DNA of 41,978 nucleotides from Diphasiastrum complanatum (taxonomy: Eukaryota; Streptophyta; Lycopodiopsida; Lycopodiales; Lycopodiaceae): the NCBI GenBank assembly GCA_029204225.1, contig CM055113.1, positions 22,968,427 to 23,010,404 of the forward strand, written 5' to 3'. Positions 9,356 to 20,015 of the stretch are shown in pieces (position 1 is the first letter of the stretch; each line of letters begins with the position of its first letter). The notes under the pieces are model-generated. The model saw only the letters and a program-made list of their open reading frames with translations, did not search any database and had not been told where the DNA came from. The position numbers were made by a program, and so were the translations under genes.

Positions 9356-10272
9356 TGTTGCGCCGGCGCCTCAAAGGGCGCTGAGACTTGAGTGGTTTCC
9401 CCAACACACGCTTAAGTCTAACATTCATCCATCATGCACTCACGTAAAAGCCAACTCAGAAACGTAACAAGCTTAATGATTCAGACTTAAGAAAACTGGA
9501 ATCCCAACCAACCTGAAAGCCAACTCAAAATCCGTCTCCAAAAGGTAACCAAAGGCAAAGACAAGCCACACATGAAACCCAAGGCATAGTGGTCGCCAAA
9601 CTGACCAATTGGCATAGCGGCAAGCCCCACGTCGATGACGAGGACCCTTAGGCACCGGCGATGCAAAAAGGTTGTAGTAAGGGTCCTTTCACCTGGATCA
9701 GTCCCGGAGGCGAAATCGAAATGGTAATCATCCCCAAGGATCAACTTTATTAGATTTGGAAGAGGTTACATTCATACATAGACTGACCGATCTCAGGGCC
9801 ACCAACACGTGCTGGGCATTGTGCCTGGCTCGTGCTGGTAGTGGGAGCTGAGACCTGGCGACTGGATTCTTGGCGCTGGTTGAGCTGCCCAAGTTTCTGT
9901 CTGCCGGACTCCCCCTATAGTTCTGCTGTGATTCGGCGCACCTCCTCTGTTCTGAAACATAGTGCTTTCTGGTAAAGCACGCTTTTTAGGACTTAGTTTT
10001 TATTTTGCTGATTAAGCCTGGCAAGCCTGGCAGAATCAGTCTGGCTCTCGAACATGGGTCCCGGGAGCCGTCCCGGTGGCAGAATCAACTTGCTTCCTAC
10101 TAGGCCATGACTCGAGCTCCAGAGCTAGCTCATGACTTGTGACTACTTGACTGGCTCACCACAGGTCGGAGGCTCAGTCCTTGACATTCTACCTTGCTCT
10201 GGGACCTTAGAGAGCGTCACCCCTTAGAGTCTTACAGGGCATGCTGGGTGCACCTAAGTCAGCTTTACAACA
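9356..10272 (-). repeat. Chromovirus 5' LTR (917 bp)
   Basis: On the plus strand it starts TGTTGCGCCGG, just outside the PBS, and ends TTTACAACA. TGTTG/CAACA are short inverted termini. The last ~280 bp match the partial 3' LTR at 1-301. Open frames within it on the minus strand (9171-9744) are not recognisable proteins. The sequence next to it (ACGAG at 10273) would be the target duplication. Confidence 0.88.
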
Positions 10273-10382
10273 ACGAGGGAACCACAAGCCATGGTTCAAT
10301 TGTCCTATGGTCATACTTGCTCAATTGGCTTTGAAGGTTCAAAAATATGATTCCTATATAGAATCTTTATGGTATTGCTATT

Positions 10383-11204
10383 TTGTATCATAACAAACTC
10401 AACAAATGCTCCGCTCTTGAATGGACTGCGCAGGATGACTTCAAAAGAATGCTATCACAAGCCGAGGCTAGAATTGACCGAAACACATTGACCGAGGAAG
10501 AGGCAGATATACAACGCCACAAGGCAATTAGAGTATGTGCGATTAACACTTCAACCATGACTATATTTGACACTTATTTGTTGGTACATGCAATGCCATC
10601 ATTGCTCATATTTTCATGATTCAAATCACTCACTCTTTGCCATTCCCAACAAGCTATTGAGCTCTCAATCAAAGATAAAGCTACAAAATTGTCCTTTATT
10701 GCCAATCCTACAAATGGCGCAGGTTTTTTCCAAATTCTATATAATCTTGATTGGCAAGGAAAGGGTCTGGTGGTGACCGAAGACAAACTGCAAATGATTG
10801 CTTCATCTAGCATTGGGCTGAATAAGTGCGTATACATATACCGTTAGAGGTGAGTTTTGTGATGCCATAATGCAAATACAATTATGTACATTGATTTTTT
10901 GCATTGTTGTATTTGTAGGAAAAAAAAAATATTGGGCATCTTGGCAGGAAACAAAGAAACCCGAGACTCACTTTGCATGACTTCTGATAACAAGGGTTTC
11001 CGCAAATTCATGGCCAAGGAATCATATTGGTGGCACATGATGGAGACTGCCAGATCAATTTTGAAAAACTTGTATGCTGGCTCCGAGGAACTTCCTGATG
11101 AAGAGGCATATTTCAGAAGACAACGACAACTTCACTTTGCTCATGCATTCGGTGACCTGGTGAAGGACATGAGAGGCATGAGGACAGTCTCTTCTACTGC
11201 ATAG
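10383..11204 (+). pseudogene. Gene-like exons of unknown function
   Basis: Three open stretches on the same strand look coding but lie in different phases. The first (10383-10530) encodes LEWTAQDDFKRMLSQAEARI. The second (about 10625-10830) encodes IKDKATKLSFIANPTNGAGF and LDWQGKGLVVTEDKLQMIAS. The third (about 10920-11203) encodes KGFRKFMAKESYWWHMMETA and AGSEELPDEEAYFRRQRQLH. A good donor-like AG/GTGAGT lies at 10851 and an acceptor-like TATTTGTAG just before 10920. The second frame, however, meets a TAG before that donor. I do not recognise the protein. It may be a decayed host gene, a captured fragment or the remains of a transposase. Confidence 0.35.
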
Positions 11205-11311
11205 AAAGCCTGCAAACACTCATCATATAAACAACATTAGTATGAGAAGACGAAAACATAAAGTTTTTAATGTATATATTATATATATATAAGTATATAT
11301 ATGAGTTTATG

Positions 11312-12111
<800 letters not shown>

Positions 12112-12117
12112 CACAAA

Positions 12118-12925
12118 CGGCTGTGTGCCGTCCATGCGACTCTGTTTCTGAGGAGTGGTCTGACCGTTGCAATTTCTGCTAGTGAAGGGAGCCGAAGTCT
12201 GATCCAGAAAGGTGGAATGAGAGTTCACGCGACCTGCTCCACCACGCTGTCCACGCAACCCAGCCCACGCCTATTTCTGGGTTGTGTGAAAGAGACGACC
12301 CGGTAAAGATATTGATGGAACCGGCAGTCTGGTACTAAAGTATGTGGGCTACTGAAGAAAAATGCAGAGTGACTCCAACTGTTGAAGAAAAGACCTTAGC
12401 CTATGGGCAGTCTCCTTGAAATTTAAGTCAGAGCATAGGGATCTGAAGTGAAATCATTTACCTTTTTACTGTATTTTTTTTGTTTAATCATTTGGTTAAG
12501 CATGTAGACTGGGTTTTTTCGGTTATTATGAATACTAAGTATCTGTTTTTTTTATGAATCTAAAAAAAATGGATTTCTGTGCTCATATTGAATTTATAAC
12601 CCATAGTATACAGTAAATGGTATGTTTTTACAGTCTAATGAATTACAGATTTACCTTCTGCTGTAATGGAATATTATAATGGAATATTATATATGCTTTT
12701 CAAGAGTTAAACTTATTAAGGATTTTCAAATGGCTATAACTTCTAATTCATAACTCGGATCCGAATGATCCAAAAAGGTAAATTGATCCTTATAACTCAT
12801 AAAATTCACTTAAATTGAGAAAAATGACTTTTAAGAGAATTTTATCATAAATTTCTCAGTTTGAGTGATATGTAATGCTTAACAAATATACTTAGCATGA
12901 TAAATCAACTATTGCTAATCCATTG
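12118..12925 (+). repeat. Left inverted arm
   Basis: It begins CGGCTGTGTGCC and ends at CTAATCCATTG. Its outer ~190 bp are open on the plus strand (GLTVAISASEGSRSLIQKGG, then MRVHATCSTTLSTQPS), and the same frame is open in the right arm. The inner 500 bp are AT-rich without a gene, except for the last codons of the downstream Gag-unit frame (stop at 12892). Confidence 0.85.
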
Positions 12926-13284
12926 CTAATCCAATGGCTAAACTCTTGAGAAACATTTTCATTTGTATTCTTCGTACAAATCTCATTATCGTATATTGAA
13001 TTTATCTTTTTAGAATCTTCCATTTCTCTTTCATTCTGGTTTTTCACATTAGTTTCTTCATATAGCTCACTATTAATCAGCTTCAAAGATGAGTGATCCA
13101 AGTTGGATAATTCTAATTCTCCAAGCATTAACTCTTCCTCATATTCATGAAAAACTTGTAACTCATCCATCTTAGATGATAAATCCTTTTGATCTTTCTT
13201 TGAATCAGATGAGCTATCATTTTTTTCCTTGGAAAGAATGGAATTTATCTTTTGACCTTGAAACCTTTCATCAATGTCACTCAT
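12892..13284 (-). CDS. Acidic downstream frame of the Gag unit
   Basis: 130 residues, beginning MSDIDERFQGQKINSILSKE. The composition is rich in Ser, Asp, Glu, Lys and Asn (for example SSDSKKDQKDLSSKMDELQV and NQNEREMEDSKKIN), like the tail of the upstream Gag-like protein. I do not recognise a domain. Its ATG overlaps the upstream stop in the string ATGAGTGA, so it is either a second cistron or the continuation of the upstream protein after a one-base frameshift. The last ~30 bases lie in the left arm, so the arm supplies the stop codon. Confidence 0.5.
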   Translation of the reverse strand: MSDIDERFQGQKINSILSKEKNDSSSDSKKDQKDLSSKMDELQVFHEYEEELMLGELELSNLDHSSLKLINSELYEETNVKNQNEREMEDSKKINSIYDNEICTKNTNENVSQEFSHWISNGLAIVDLSC

Positions 13285-14536
13285 ATTGGAAGTAATGATT
13301 TCTTTTATGAATTCTTCTTACTCCAACCAAACTATTATCGATTTCTTGATCATTCACTAATAATGGTAATATTTGACTTTCAGGTTGTGATATCCATATG
13401 TCATTTGGTAGCATTTCTTCCTTCAAAAGACCTTGACTTTGGAACAAGTTAGAATCAACCAAATTTGATTGACCTTCTTGTTCTACTTCCTCAGTAGCAT
13501 ATTTATCAATTATAGCATCATATATATTTTCCAGTTTTTCATTATCATTATATAAAGACTCCATCAGTTTCGGGTAGACATCAATGGAATGCACCACATC
13601 TTGAGTATCTTCACAACAATTGTTTTCTTCAATCACAACAGTAATTTCATTTGATTGATCAATCTTATAGTCATACTCAACATTTTTACTACATCCTTCT
13701 TGCACCATAATATTATCTTTAATTTTAAAAAGCTGATTTGTTTGAATAGGATCATCAGAATAACAAGATTCATTTTCTATAAGAATTTTAGGAATGGATG
13801 ATACTATAGCATAGTAGGAAGAGATTCCTACATCAAATTCATCTAAGGATCTATCTATCCAACTCTTCTTATCAAGTTCTTCTACTTCTGTCATCATCTT
13901 ATCAGCATGTTCTATAGCAACTGCCCTTGAGATAGCTTCCTCAAAAGTCTTAGGAACTTTTGAGAGAATACCATATGTCATGTCATCAGGCAAACCTGAT
14001 ATAAACCAAGATAAGGAAAACTCTTCTCCTGGTCTTTCACTTAATATTTTAGCCAAACAATTGATTCTATCAACAAAGGTTTTGATAGGTTCATTTTGTT
14101 TCAATTTAATTTCATTTAGTAACTTGATAATATCAGAAGAATAATTCCATCTTCTAAACCTATCTAGAAAGCTTGTTTTAAGTTTTGTCCAACTGCAAAT
14201 TTTCTTTTGATTCAATACAGAATACCATTCAAGAGCAAGATTATCCAATGTTACTGGAAATAATCTAGACATATCATCATCTTCTTCTTCATAATTTTGT
14301 CTACACACATTCATGAATCTTTGAATATGTAGATCTGCATCTTCATCTTCATTTCCAATAAAACTGAGTAGACTGGCACTTTCTTCATCCATTGACATTG
14401 TTTTTTGATTTTTTGATTTTATATGTTCTATTGGATTATTGTGAAATGACTGTAGAAATGATTTATTTAGTTTTTTCCAATTATAGCTTTGGTGATAATG
14501 ATTTTCTTCTTTTTGTTTATCAAGTATGAATAACAC
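13277..14536 (-). CDS. Gag-like protein inside the inverted-repeat unit
   Basis: An uninterrupted frame of 419 residues. Residues about 45-185 resemble a plant retrotransposon Gag (Retrotrans_gag family): ASLLSFIGNEDEDADLHIQR, then FPVTLDNLALEWYSVLNQ, the W-T-K-LK-x-x-F-x-x-RF motif (CSWTKLKTSFLDRFRRW), and IKTFVDRINCLAKILSERPG. The C-terminal half is very acidic and low in Cys/His; no zinc knuckle or protease is visible. The native start may be MSMDEESASLL at about residue 47. The stop overlaps the start of the next frame. Codon use is AT-rich like the loop. Its intactness in such decayed surroundings is notable. It may bind nucleic acid or form particles, but that is inference from the family. 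Confidence 0.75.
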   Translation of the reverse strand: MLFILDKQKEENHYHQSYNWKKLNKSFLQSFHNNPIEHIKSKNQKTMSMDEESASLLSFIGNEDEDADLHIQRFMNVCRQNYEEEDDDMSRLFPVTLDNLALEWYSVLNQKKICSWTKLKTSFLDRFRRWNYSSDIIKLLNEIKLKQNEPIKTFVDRINCLAKILSERPGEEFSLSWFISGLPDDMTYGILSKVPKTFEEAISRAVAIEHADKMMTEVEELDKKSWIDRSLDEFDVGISSYYAIVSSIPKILIENESCYSDDPIQTNQLFKIKDNIMVQEGCSKNVEYDYKIDQSNEITVVIEENNCCEDTQDVVHSIDVYPKLMESLYNDNEKLENIYDAIIDKYATEEVEQEGQSNLVDSNLFQSQGLLKEEMLPNDIWISQPESQILPLLVNDQEIDNSLVGVRRIHKRNHYFQYE

Positions 14537-15496
14537 TCATTCAAGACATGCAATTTCGATACGGTCCTCTTCAGTGACTTTCCTTGTCTACTTCAAGATG
14601 GCACCCACTAGGCTAGGATGGTGGGGCTATGCTTCACACCTACACCTCTCTGTCCAACACTATACCTTACTTCTTCTACAAATCTTGAAACTGTTGTACT
14701 ACTCAATCATGAAAACATTCAATCTTGCTCACACATCTCACAAATATCACCAAGTCCAAACAACAATTTTTATCACACAATACCATCATGGTCAAAAGTT
14801 ACAATCATTCATTTTTCATCTATACAATCATTAAATAATGATTGTCCATTCAAAATCAAAACACATATAAAGGATTTCACGAGGTCAATTCCATGTGGAA
14901 TATTCAATATATTTTTTTTCTTCTTCTTTTTCATCAAGATGTATGTTTCCCTTTCGTATTTGTCCAATTTCTTTCACATTAGGAGCATTGACATCACTTG
15001 TAAACCTTCTAAATCCTCTATGGCAGTATGAACTAGGATACCACTAGAGTATCTGGCTTTCATGGATCTAAATCTCATTGTGGTCGCCATAAAACATGTG
15101 GTACATTTGGTGTTGCTTAATAGTGTTCATAACACTATAGCGGAGTTTTGGAATGATTATGAAGCCAGTCATTGGATTTCTAGTTCGGATATTGCCATAA
15201 ATTATACTAGAAGGTAACTTAAGTTCGAACCCATTCATCTCATAAGTAATCCATCTCAAATATTCTTTTCAATGATATAAATGTTTTTCATTTACTAATT
15301 TTTGTATTCTCTTCAATCAAGCAATCTTAATTTGATTCAATCTTTGATGCAATTGCCATGATTTATCTACAAAAGCTTGACCATCTTTTTCAATGGTTTT
15401 ATTATGATAATGTATGTGTTTTTGGAAATATATAATGTATATATAGCTCTAATGGTGTTTTTCAACCACTTTGAGCGATAGCTTATCCATGTTTTT
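14537..15496 (-). other. Loop leader upstream of the Gag-like gene
   Basis: About 960 bp between the Gag-like start and the right arm. It is AT-rich with CT-rich stretches (a T/C run at 14910-14933). I see no PBS, no second conserved protein and no clear TATA element in the right position. Short open frames on either strand look random. Confidence 0.5.
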
Positions 15497-16337
15497 CAAT
15501 GGATTAGCAATAGCTAATTTATCATGCTAAGTATATTTGTTAAGCATTACAAATCACTCAAACTGAGAAATTTATGATAAAATTCTTTTAAAAGTCATTT
15601 TTCTCAATTTTACTGAATTCTATGGGTTTTAAGGATCAATTTACCTTTTTGGATCATTTGGATCCGAGTTACGGATTAGAAGTTGTAGCCATTTGAAAAT
15701 CCTTATTAAGTTTAACTCTTGAAAAGCATATATAATATTCCATTATAAAAACAGAATCTAATTGTTCTTTATTTTTTGGAGTTTTTACAACAAAAGGTAA
15801 ATCTGTAATTCATTAGACTGTAAAATCATACCATTTACTGTATACTATGGGTTATAAATTCAATATGAGCACATAAATCCATTTTTTTAATATTCATAAA
15901 AAAAACAGATACTTAGTATTCATAATAACCGAAAAAAACCCAGTCTACATGCTTAACCATATGATTAAACCAAAAAAATACAGTAAAAAGGTAAATGATT
16001 TCACCTCAGATCCTTATGCTCTGACTTAAATTTCAAGGAGACTATCCATAGGCTAAGGTCTTTTCTTCAATAGTTGGAGTCACTCTGCATTTTTCTTCGG
16101 TAGCCCACATACTTTACTTTACTGCCAGACTGCCGGTTCCATCAATATCTTTGGTCGTCTCTTTCACACAACCCAAAAATAGACGTGGGCGGGTCGCGTG
16201 GACAGCGTGGTGGAGCAGGTCGCGTGAACTCTCATTCCACCTTTCTGGATCACACTTCGGCTCCCTTCACTAGCAGAAATCGCAATGGTCAGACCACTCC
16301 TAGGGAACACAGTCCCATGGACTGCACACAGCCATTT
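15497..16337 (-). repeat. Right inverted arm
   Basis: Reverse complement of the left arm, from CAATGGATTAGC at 15497 to CACACAGCCATTT at 16337. It keeps about 35 bp (around 15755-15790) that the left arm replaces with a short repeat of TAATGGAATATTA. Its outer part encodes, on the minus strand, GLTIAISASEGSRSVIQKGG and MRVHATCSTTLSTRPA. That frame continues past the arm boundary to 16697. Confidence 0.85.
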
Positions 16338-17112
16338 CCACAAAGGATCACTCCTCAAAATTCCAGCAGAGGTTGCGTTCACAAGCATCCTTTCCGAATT
16401 TTGTAAGTCGCCCTTCACTGAACAGGCATTCTCAGACCTGTGCAGATTGGGCCTCATACTGTAGCGGCTCAGTTCACAGATCAAATGGCAGAGAGTTTGA
16501 GCAGACATTAATGCTTTAGACAACAACGATGGCTTCCAGCGAGCAGCAGGCACAATGGTATTTCCCACTTCTTCAAATCTCACATATTCAATAGAATTCA
16601 GATTTAGTGCAACAACAAACATCAGATACGGTTCACCACAATTGTAAACAGATTGCAAAAAGATCCTTGTCTTCAATCTGCACTTTAGTTTTCTCACAAA
16701 GATTCAGTATGTAATTAGTTCAAACATGAACACATTGGGTTGCTTCCACAATGGAAATCTGAGGGACTGACTGCTCTGTGATCATCTCTCTTGACACAGT
16801 TCTTGCATGAACAGTCTCCAATCTCTTCTCTCCTCTACGTAGAATGCACCCATGAATATCCGCTCATAGAATGTAGGAATCAAAAACATTGCTCAGAGGT
16901 TGAATGAATGTCCTCCCTTCACCAAGAAAAACCAAAACAACTCTCTTCTTCTCTGAATGATGAATGACTGAATCAAGGTATGTTTGTTCAGCGCAGATAG
17001 AAAAGGAGAGATAAATCTCTGTCCAGCGCAGACTGACCAGCAAGAGAGCTATAGGTAGGAGCGCGGGCAGATCTGCATAAAAGTCTTCTCCATGATCATA
17101 TTCCAAGATCAA
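16338..17112 (-). other. Right flank of the inverted-repeat unit; unrecognised open frames
   Basis: The minus-strand frame 16164-16697 starts MRKLKCRLKTRIFLQSVYNC, includes ARWKPSLLSKALMSAQTLCH and runs on into the right arm. A second minus frame (16864-17112) starts MILEYDHGEDFYADLPALLP. Neither resembles a family I know. A donor-like CAG/GTATG on the minus strand lies near 17165. This could be part of a host gene from which the arms derive, or the true outer part of a longer right arm. It does not match the copia fragment flanking the left arm. Confidence 0.35.
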
Positions 17113-18366
17113 TCAACATAATATCAAATCATTAAGAAAGAGAATGCAGTAGAAGAATCCATACCTGTATTCATAACCAAATTACTAGAATGCTCTTCGC
17201 TCATAACAAAAGCAAGCCTCTCCTCTACACTCGAACGAACACTGGAACAAATGAATTCATGAATGCCTCCCGTGAAATAGAACGAGAGAGGTTACCAACC
17301 GCTCACTTCCAAACACCATCCTATTCTTGTTTCCCACCGAATTCCATGAAACGACTTTACTCATTTTCATAAAAAGTTTTAGGTCCATTTAACAAGTGTC
17401 GATTAAGGATATGTGTGCTCTGAATTATGGAAGAGTCCATGGTAGGACCTCTTCCAACGACTTTTAGAACTGTATTTTCTTCAAAACTAACCTTCAATAA
17501 AGCTTATAGCACCTTTCACATCATTTCTTTGTTTCATTTTGAAAACCTTCACATGAATATGCGTTTGGCCTCTCAACACAATTTTAAAATTGATCATCCT
17601 AGTATATTTCGGTCATTCCCATTGTTTGACCTCGTCAATTCTTTTCTTCCAAGACACCTGAATGTCTTATAAGCATTTTCACCTAAAAAATTTTATTTGA
17701 CTCGTATATTTTGCAGTGTCCTCAATCGATAAGGATTCATCGATTTTTATCCAGAACCCCTTCAATTGTGAAGCAATGTTACTAAATTCTTGATTTGAGC
17801 TAGAACTCCAAATTTTCTTCGATAATCTTTGATGGATCATGGTTAATTACTGTTTGAACGATTTTGAACTTGCCAACGTATTTTATTTTGTGGAATTATT
17901 TTGGACCTTATGATAAGGTCATGGTCCTAATTCTTCAAGGACATCCCTAATCTTCAAAAGGGTATTTTCATTGGTTTGTTGTCTTTGTCTTGAACTGATC
18001 TTTGCTTGTCATTGTTTGCAGGACCCTTAGCCTTTGGACCTTTCCTTGAAACTTAAGTCAGTGCCTTAAAGGTACCTGGGCATCCTTTATTAATCATGAT
18101 ATAAAGTACATTTCATCATTACAATATGGCGAAAAATTGTCATTTAATAAAAACTACTTAGCAACTATTGATATTATCATCCATCAAAGTCACTTATAAG
18201 TGTTGCTAAAAATAGCTTATTGCTATTTAACAAACTTACTAAAAATAGTAACGTAGTAAAAATAGCTCTAATTTGTCTGATATAACTATCATTTGAAAAT
18301 TCATTATGACATTTGAACATGCCATAGAATTTCTTAGCTACTCTTTAACATAGCCACATTCGTATA
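17113..18366. other. Unannotated AT-rich stretch with a partial arm motif
   Basis: No convincing gene. At about 18022-18075 the plus strand reads ACCCTTAGCCTTTGGACC, then CCTTGAAACTTAAGTCAGTG. This is a diverged version of a segment of the inverted arms (12394-12433: ACCTTAGCCTATGGGCAG, CCTTGAAATTTAAGTCAG). It is directly preceded by a splice-acceptor-like TTGTTTGCAG. The 18120-18360 part is very AT-rich. Confidence 0.4.
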
Positions 18367-19440
18367 TCAGTAAAAAGTGGCATAATAGCAGATTTTGCAC
18401 ATATGAGATACATCTAGCACATTTTCTTCTAGAAAATCAGCATCAATGATTGTAGTTGTTGAAATTTTGAAATTTTGACCAGAAAAATGCACTACACTAG
18501 CCCCACTATCTATCCACCATGTGTCTTGACTTGAAGTTGGTGTAGATGCAACCATTAAGGATGTGTTGAATCCATCCTCATCTTCTTCCTCTTGAGCAAT
18601 GTTCCCTTGATCTCCATTGGCTTGTTGATTCTTCTTCAAGTAGCATTCTGAGGCAAAGTGTCCTTTCTTTCCACAAAAGAAACACTTGAGTTTTGCCTTG
18701 TTCTTCACTTTGCCTGTGGAAGTAGATCCTCCATTCTTCATCTCGGCCTCCTTGCCTTGATTTTTCTTGAATGGATGTTGCTTCTTCTTGCCTTTAGATG
18801 TGAAGTTAGCTTTCTCCTCTCCTCCATTAAGTGACATGCTATCCATTCTTGTCTTGAGGTGTAGAAGCCTACTCTCCTCGGCCACAAGAACATTGTGCAA
18901 CTTTTCAATGTATGGAAGAGTGTCTTGAATGGCAAATTATTGGACTAAGTTGGTGAACTCATCACCTAGACCATTCAAGATGACTTGTACTAGCTCTTGA
19001 TCTTGGATCTTCTCTCCTATTGCACTTAACTCCTTGTTAAGAGATTTGATCCTAAGGACATACTCTTGTCCACTCTCTCCACTTCCTTTCATGCTTTGGA
19101 AAACTCGATTTCTTAGCATAAGGATTCTTGAAGTATTATTGAATTCATAGATGCTCTTTAATGAATCCCAAGCCTATTTGGATGAGGTACAAGAAGACAC
19201 CTCTTTCAAGAGGTCATTGCATCCAATTAACTTTATGCAATGTAGAGCTAATCTTGCTCTCTTCTTGTATTTGGCTTGTTCTTGGGGAGTTTGAGGCTCT
19301 TCCTCAACTCCTTGAACTATGTCAAATAGATCATGGATCACTAGGAGTGATTCCATTCTCACTTTCCAAATGGAATTTTGTGGAAGTGAGTCTCTCACTT
19401 GATTCCATCAAATATCCACCCATGGATGACATTGTAGAAT
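18367..19440 (-). pseudogene. Copia-2 Gag and protease start
   Basis: Pieces in several frames. At 19174-19398 is the N-terminal region (IWKVRMESLLVIHDLFDIVQ, CNDLLKEVSSCTSSK), which ends at a stop. At 18937-19119 is the central region (FQSMKGSGESGQEYVLRIKS, LNKELSAIGEKIQDQELVQV). At 18367-18900 is a Lys-rich linker, the CX2CX4HX4C zinc knuckle CFFCGKKGHFASEC (about residues 74-87), and the protease catalytic motif WWIDSGAS (about 128-135). The protein diverges soon after, near 18440. The knuckle binds RNA and the DSG forms half of the dimeric aspartic protease active site. In-frame stops and frame changes disable it. Confidence 0.88.
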
Positions 19441-20015
19441 GAATGCTCTTCTAAAAATCACAAAGATTTTCTGAATTTTAAAAGATCTATGAAGGGCCTA
19501 AAGCTCACAAGAATGCCTATATGCTTGTCTATATCAAACTAGCACACAAGCTTGAATGATACACAAAGATCTTGCCAAAAATTCCTAGCTTTCACTCTCA
19601 CAAAAAAAAATTACTTTACACTTTTCTTAGAGATTTCACTTCAACTAAGTATCTGAACAAATCAGCCTCTAAGATCTGATCTTAGACTCTAAAAAGAAAT
19701 GCTTCAATGATCCAAAACTCTATTTGGTCATAGGCATTAGCTAGATTGAATCTAAATCAATACTATGCTTCAAAAAGCACAAAAAATGAACTAGTATTGT
19801 GATTTTGGGACCAAAAAACACAAAGTAACTTGAAATGAAAGTTGTTGTACGGTTTCACACGTGTGAAAAGTACATACACAGTCTCCAAGTCGTTTTGATC
19901 CTAATGAATTCAAGCTATCACTCTAGATGAACTCGCCCTCACTAGTATTGACCAAAAACAAATTTTGCCAATGATCTTTACAGGATTTATGATTCAATGA
20001 TCACTCTCTTACTTA
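19441..20015 (-). other. Copia-2 untranslated leader
   Basis: About 575 bp between the PBS and gag, with no gene. It contains one CACACGTGTG palindrome (19856-19865). Confidence 0.65.

Larger units (their letters stand above)
1..10272 (-). mobile_element. Ty3/gypsy chromovirus, nested and decayed
   Basis: An LTR retrotransposon read on the minus strand. In element order it has a 5' LTR (9356-10272), tRNA-iMet-type PBS (9341-9353), leader (8669-9340), protease, RT, RNase H, integrase with GPY/F motif, chromodomain, PPT (302-312) and a 3' LTR whose outer part lies before the window. The chromodomain after the integrase puts it among the chromoviruses. Most of gag is missing: only about 670 bp separates the PBS from the protease-bearing frame. 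A copia element splits the protease. Several frameshifts and stops make it non-functional. The flanking target duplication cannot be checked because the left end is outside the window; the five bases after the right end are ACGAG. Confidence 0.93.
12118..16337. mobile_element. Long inverted-repeat unit carrying one Gag-like gene
   Basis: Two arms of about 810 and 840 bp (12118-12925 and 15497-16337) are inverted copies, matching at roughly nine of ten positions over their length with a few small indels. They enclose a 2.57-kb loop. The loop carries a Gag-like gene on the minus strand and about 950 bp of unrecognised leader. I find no transposase, RT, integrase, PBS or PPT. The arms do not show the TG...CA ends of LTRs. 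A clear target duplication is not visible; CACAAA occurs at 12112 and 16339, but this is weak. It might be a non-autonomous foldback or MULE-type transposon that captured gag, a head-to-head rearrangement of two retroelements, or something not yet described. Confidence 0.7.

Noticed and set aside
12112-16344. CACAAA as target duplication of the inverted-repeat unit
   Set aside because: It is six bases, not symmetric with the arm ends, and the flanks do not belong to one interrupted sequence.
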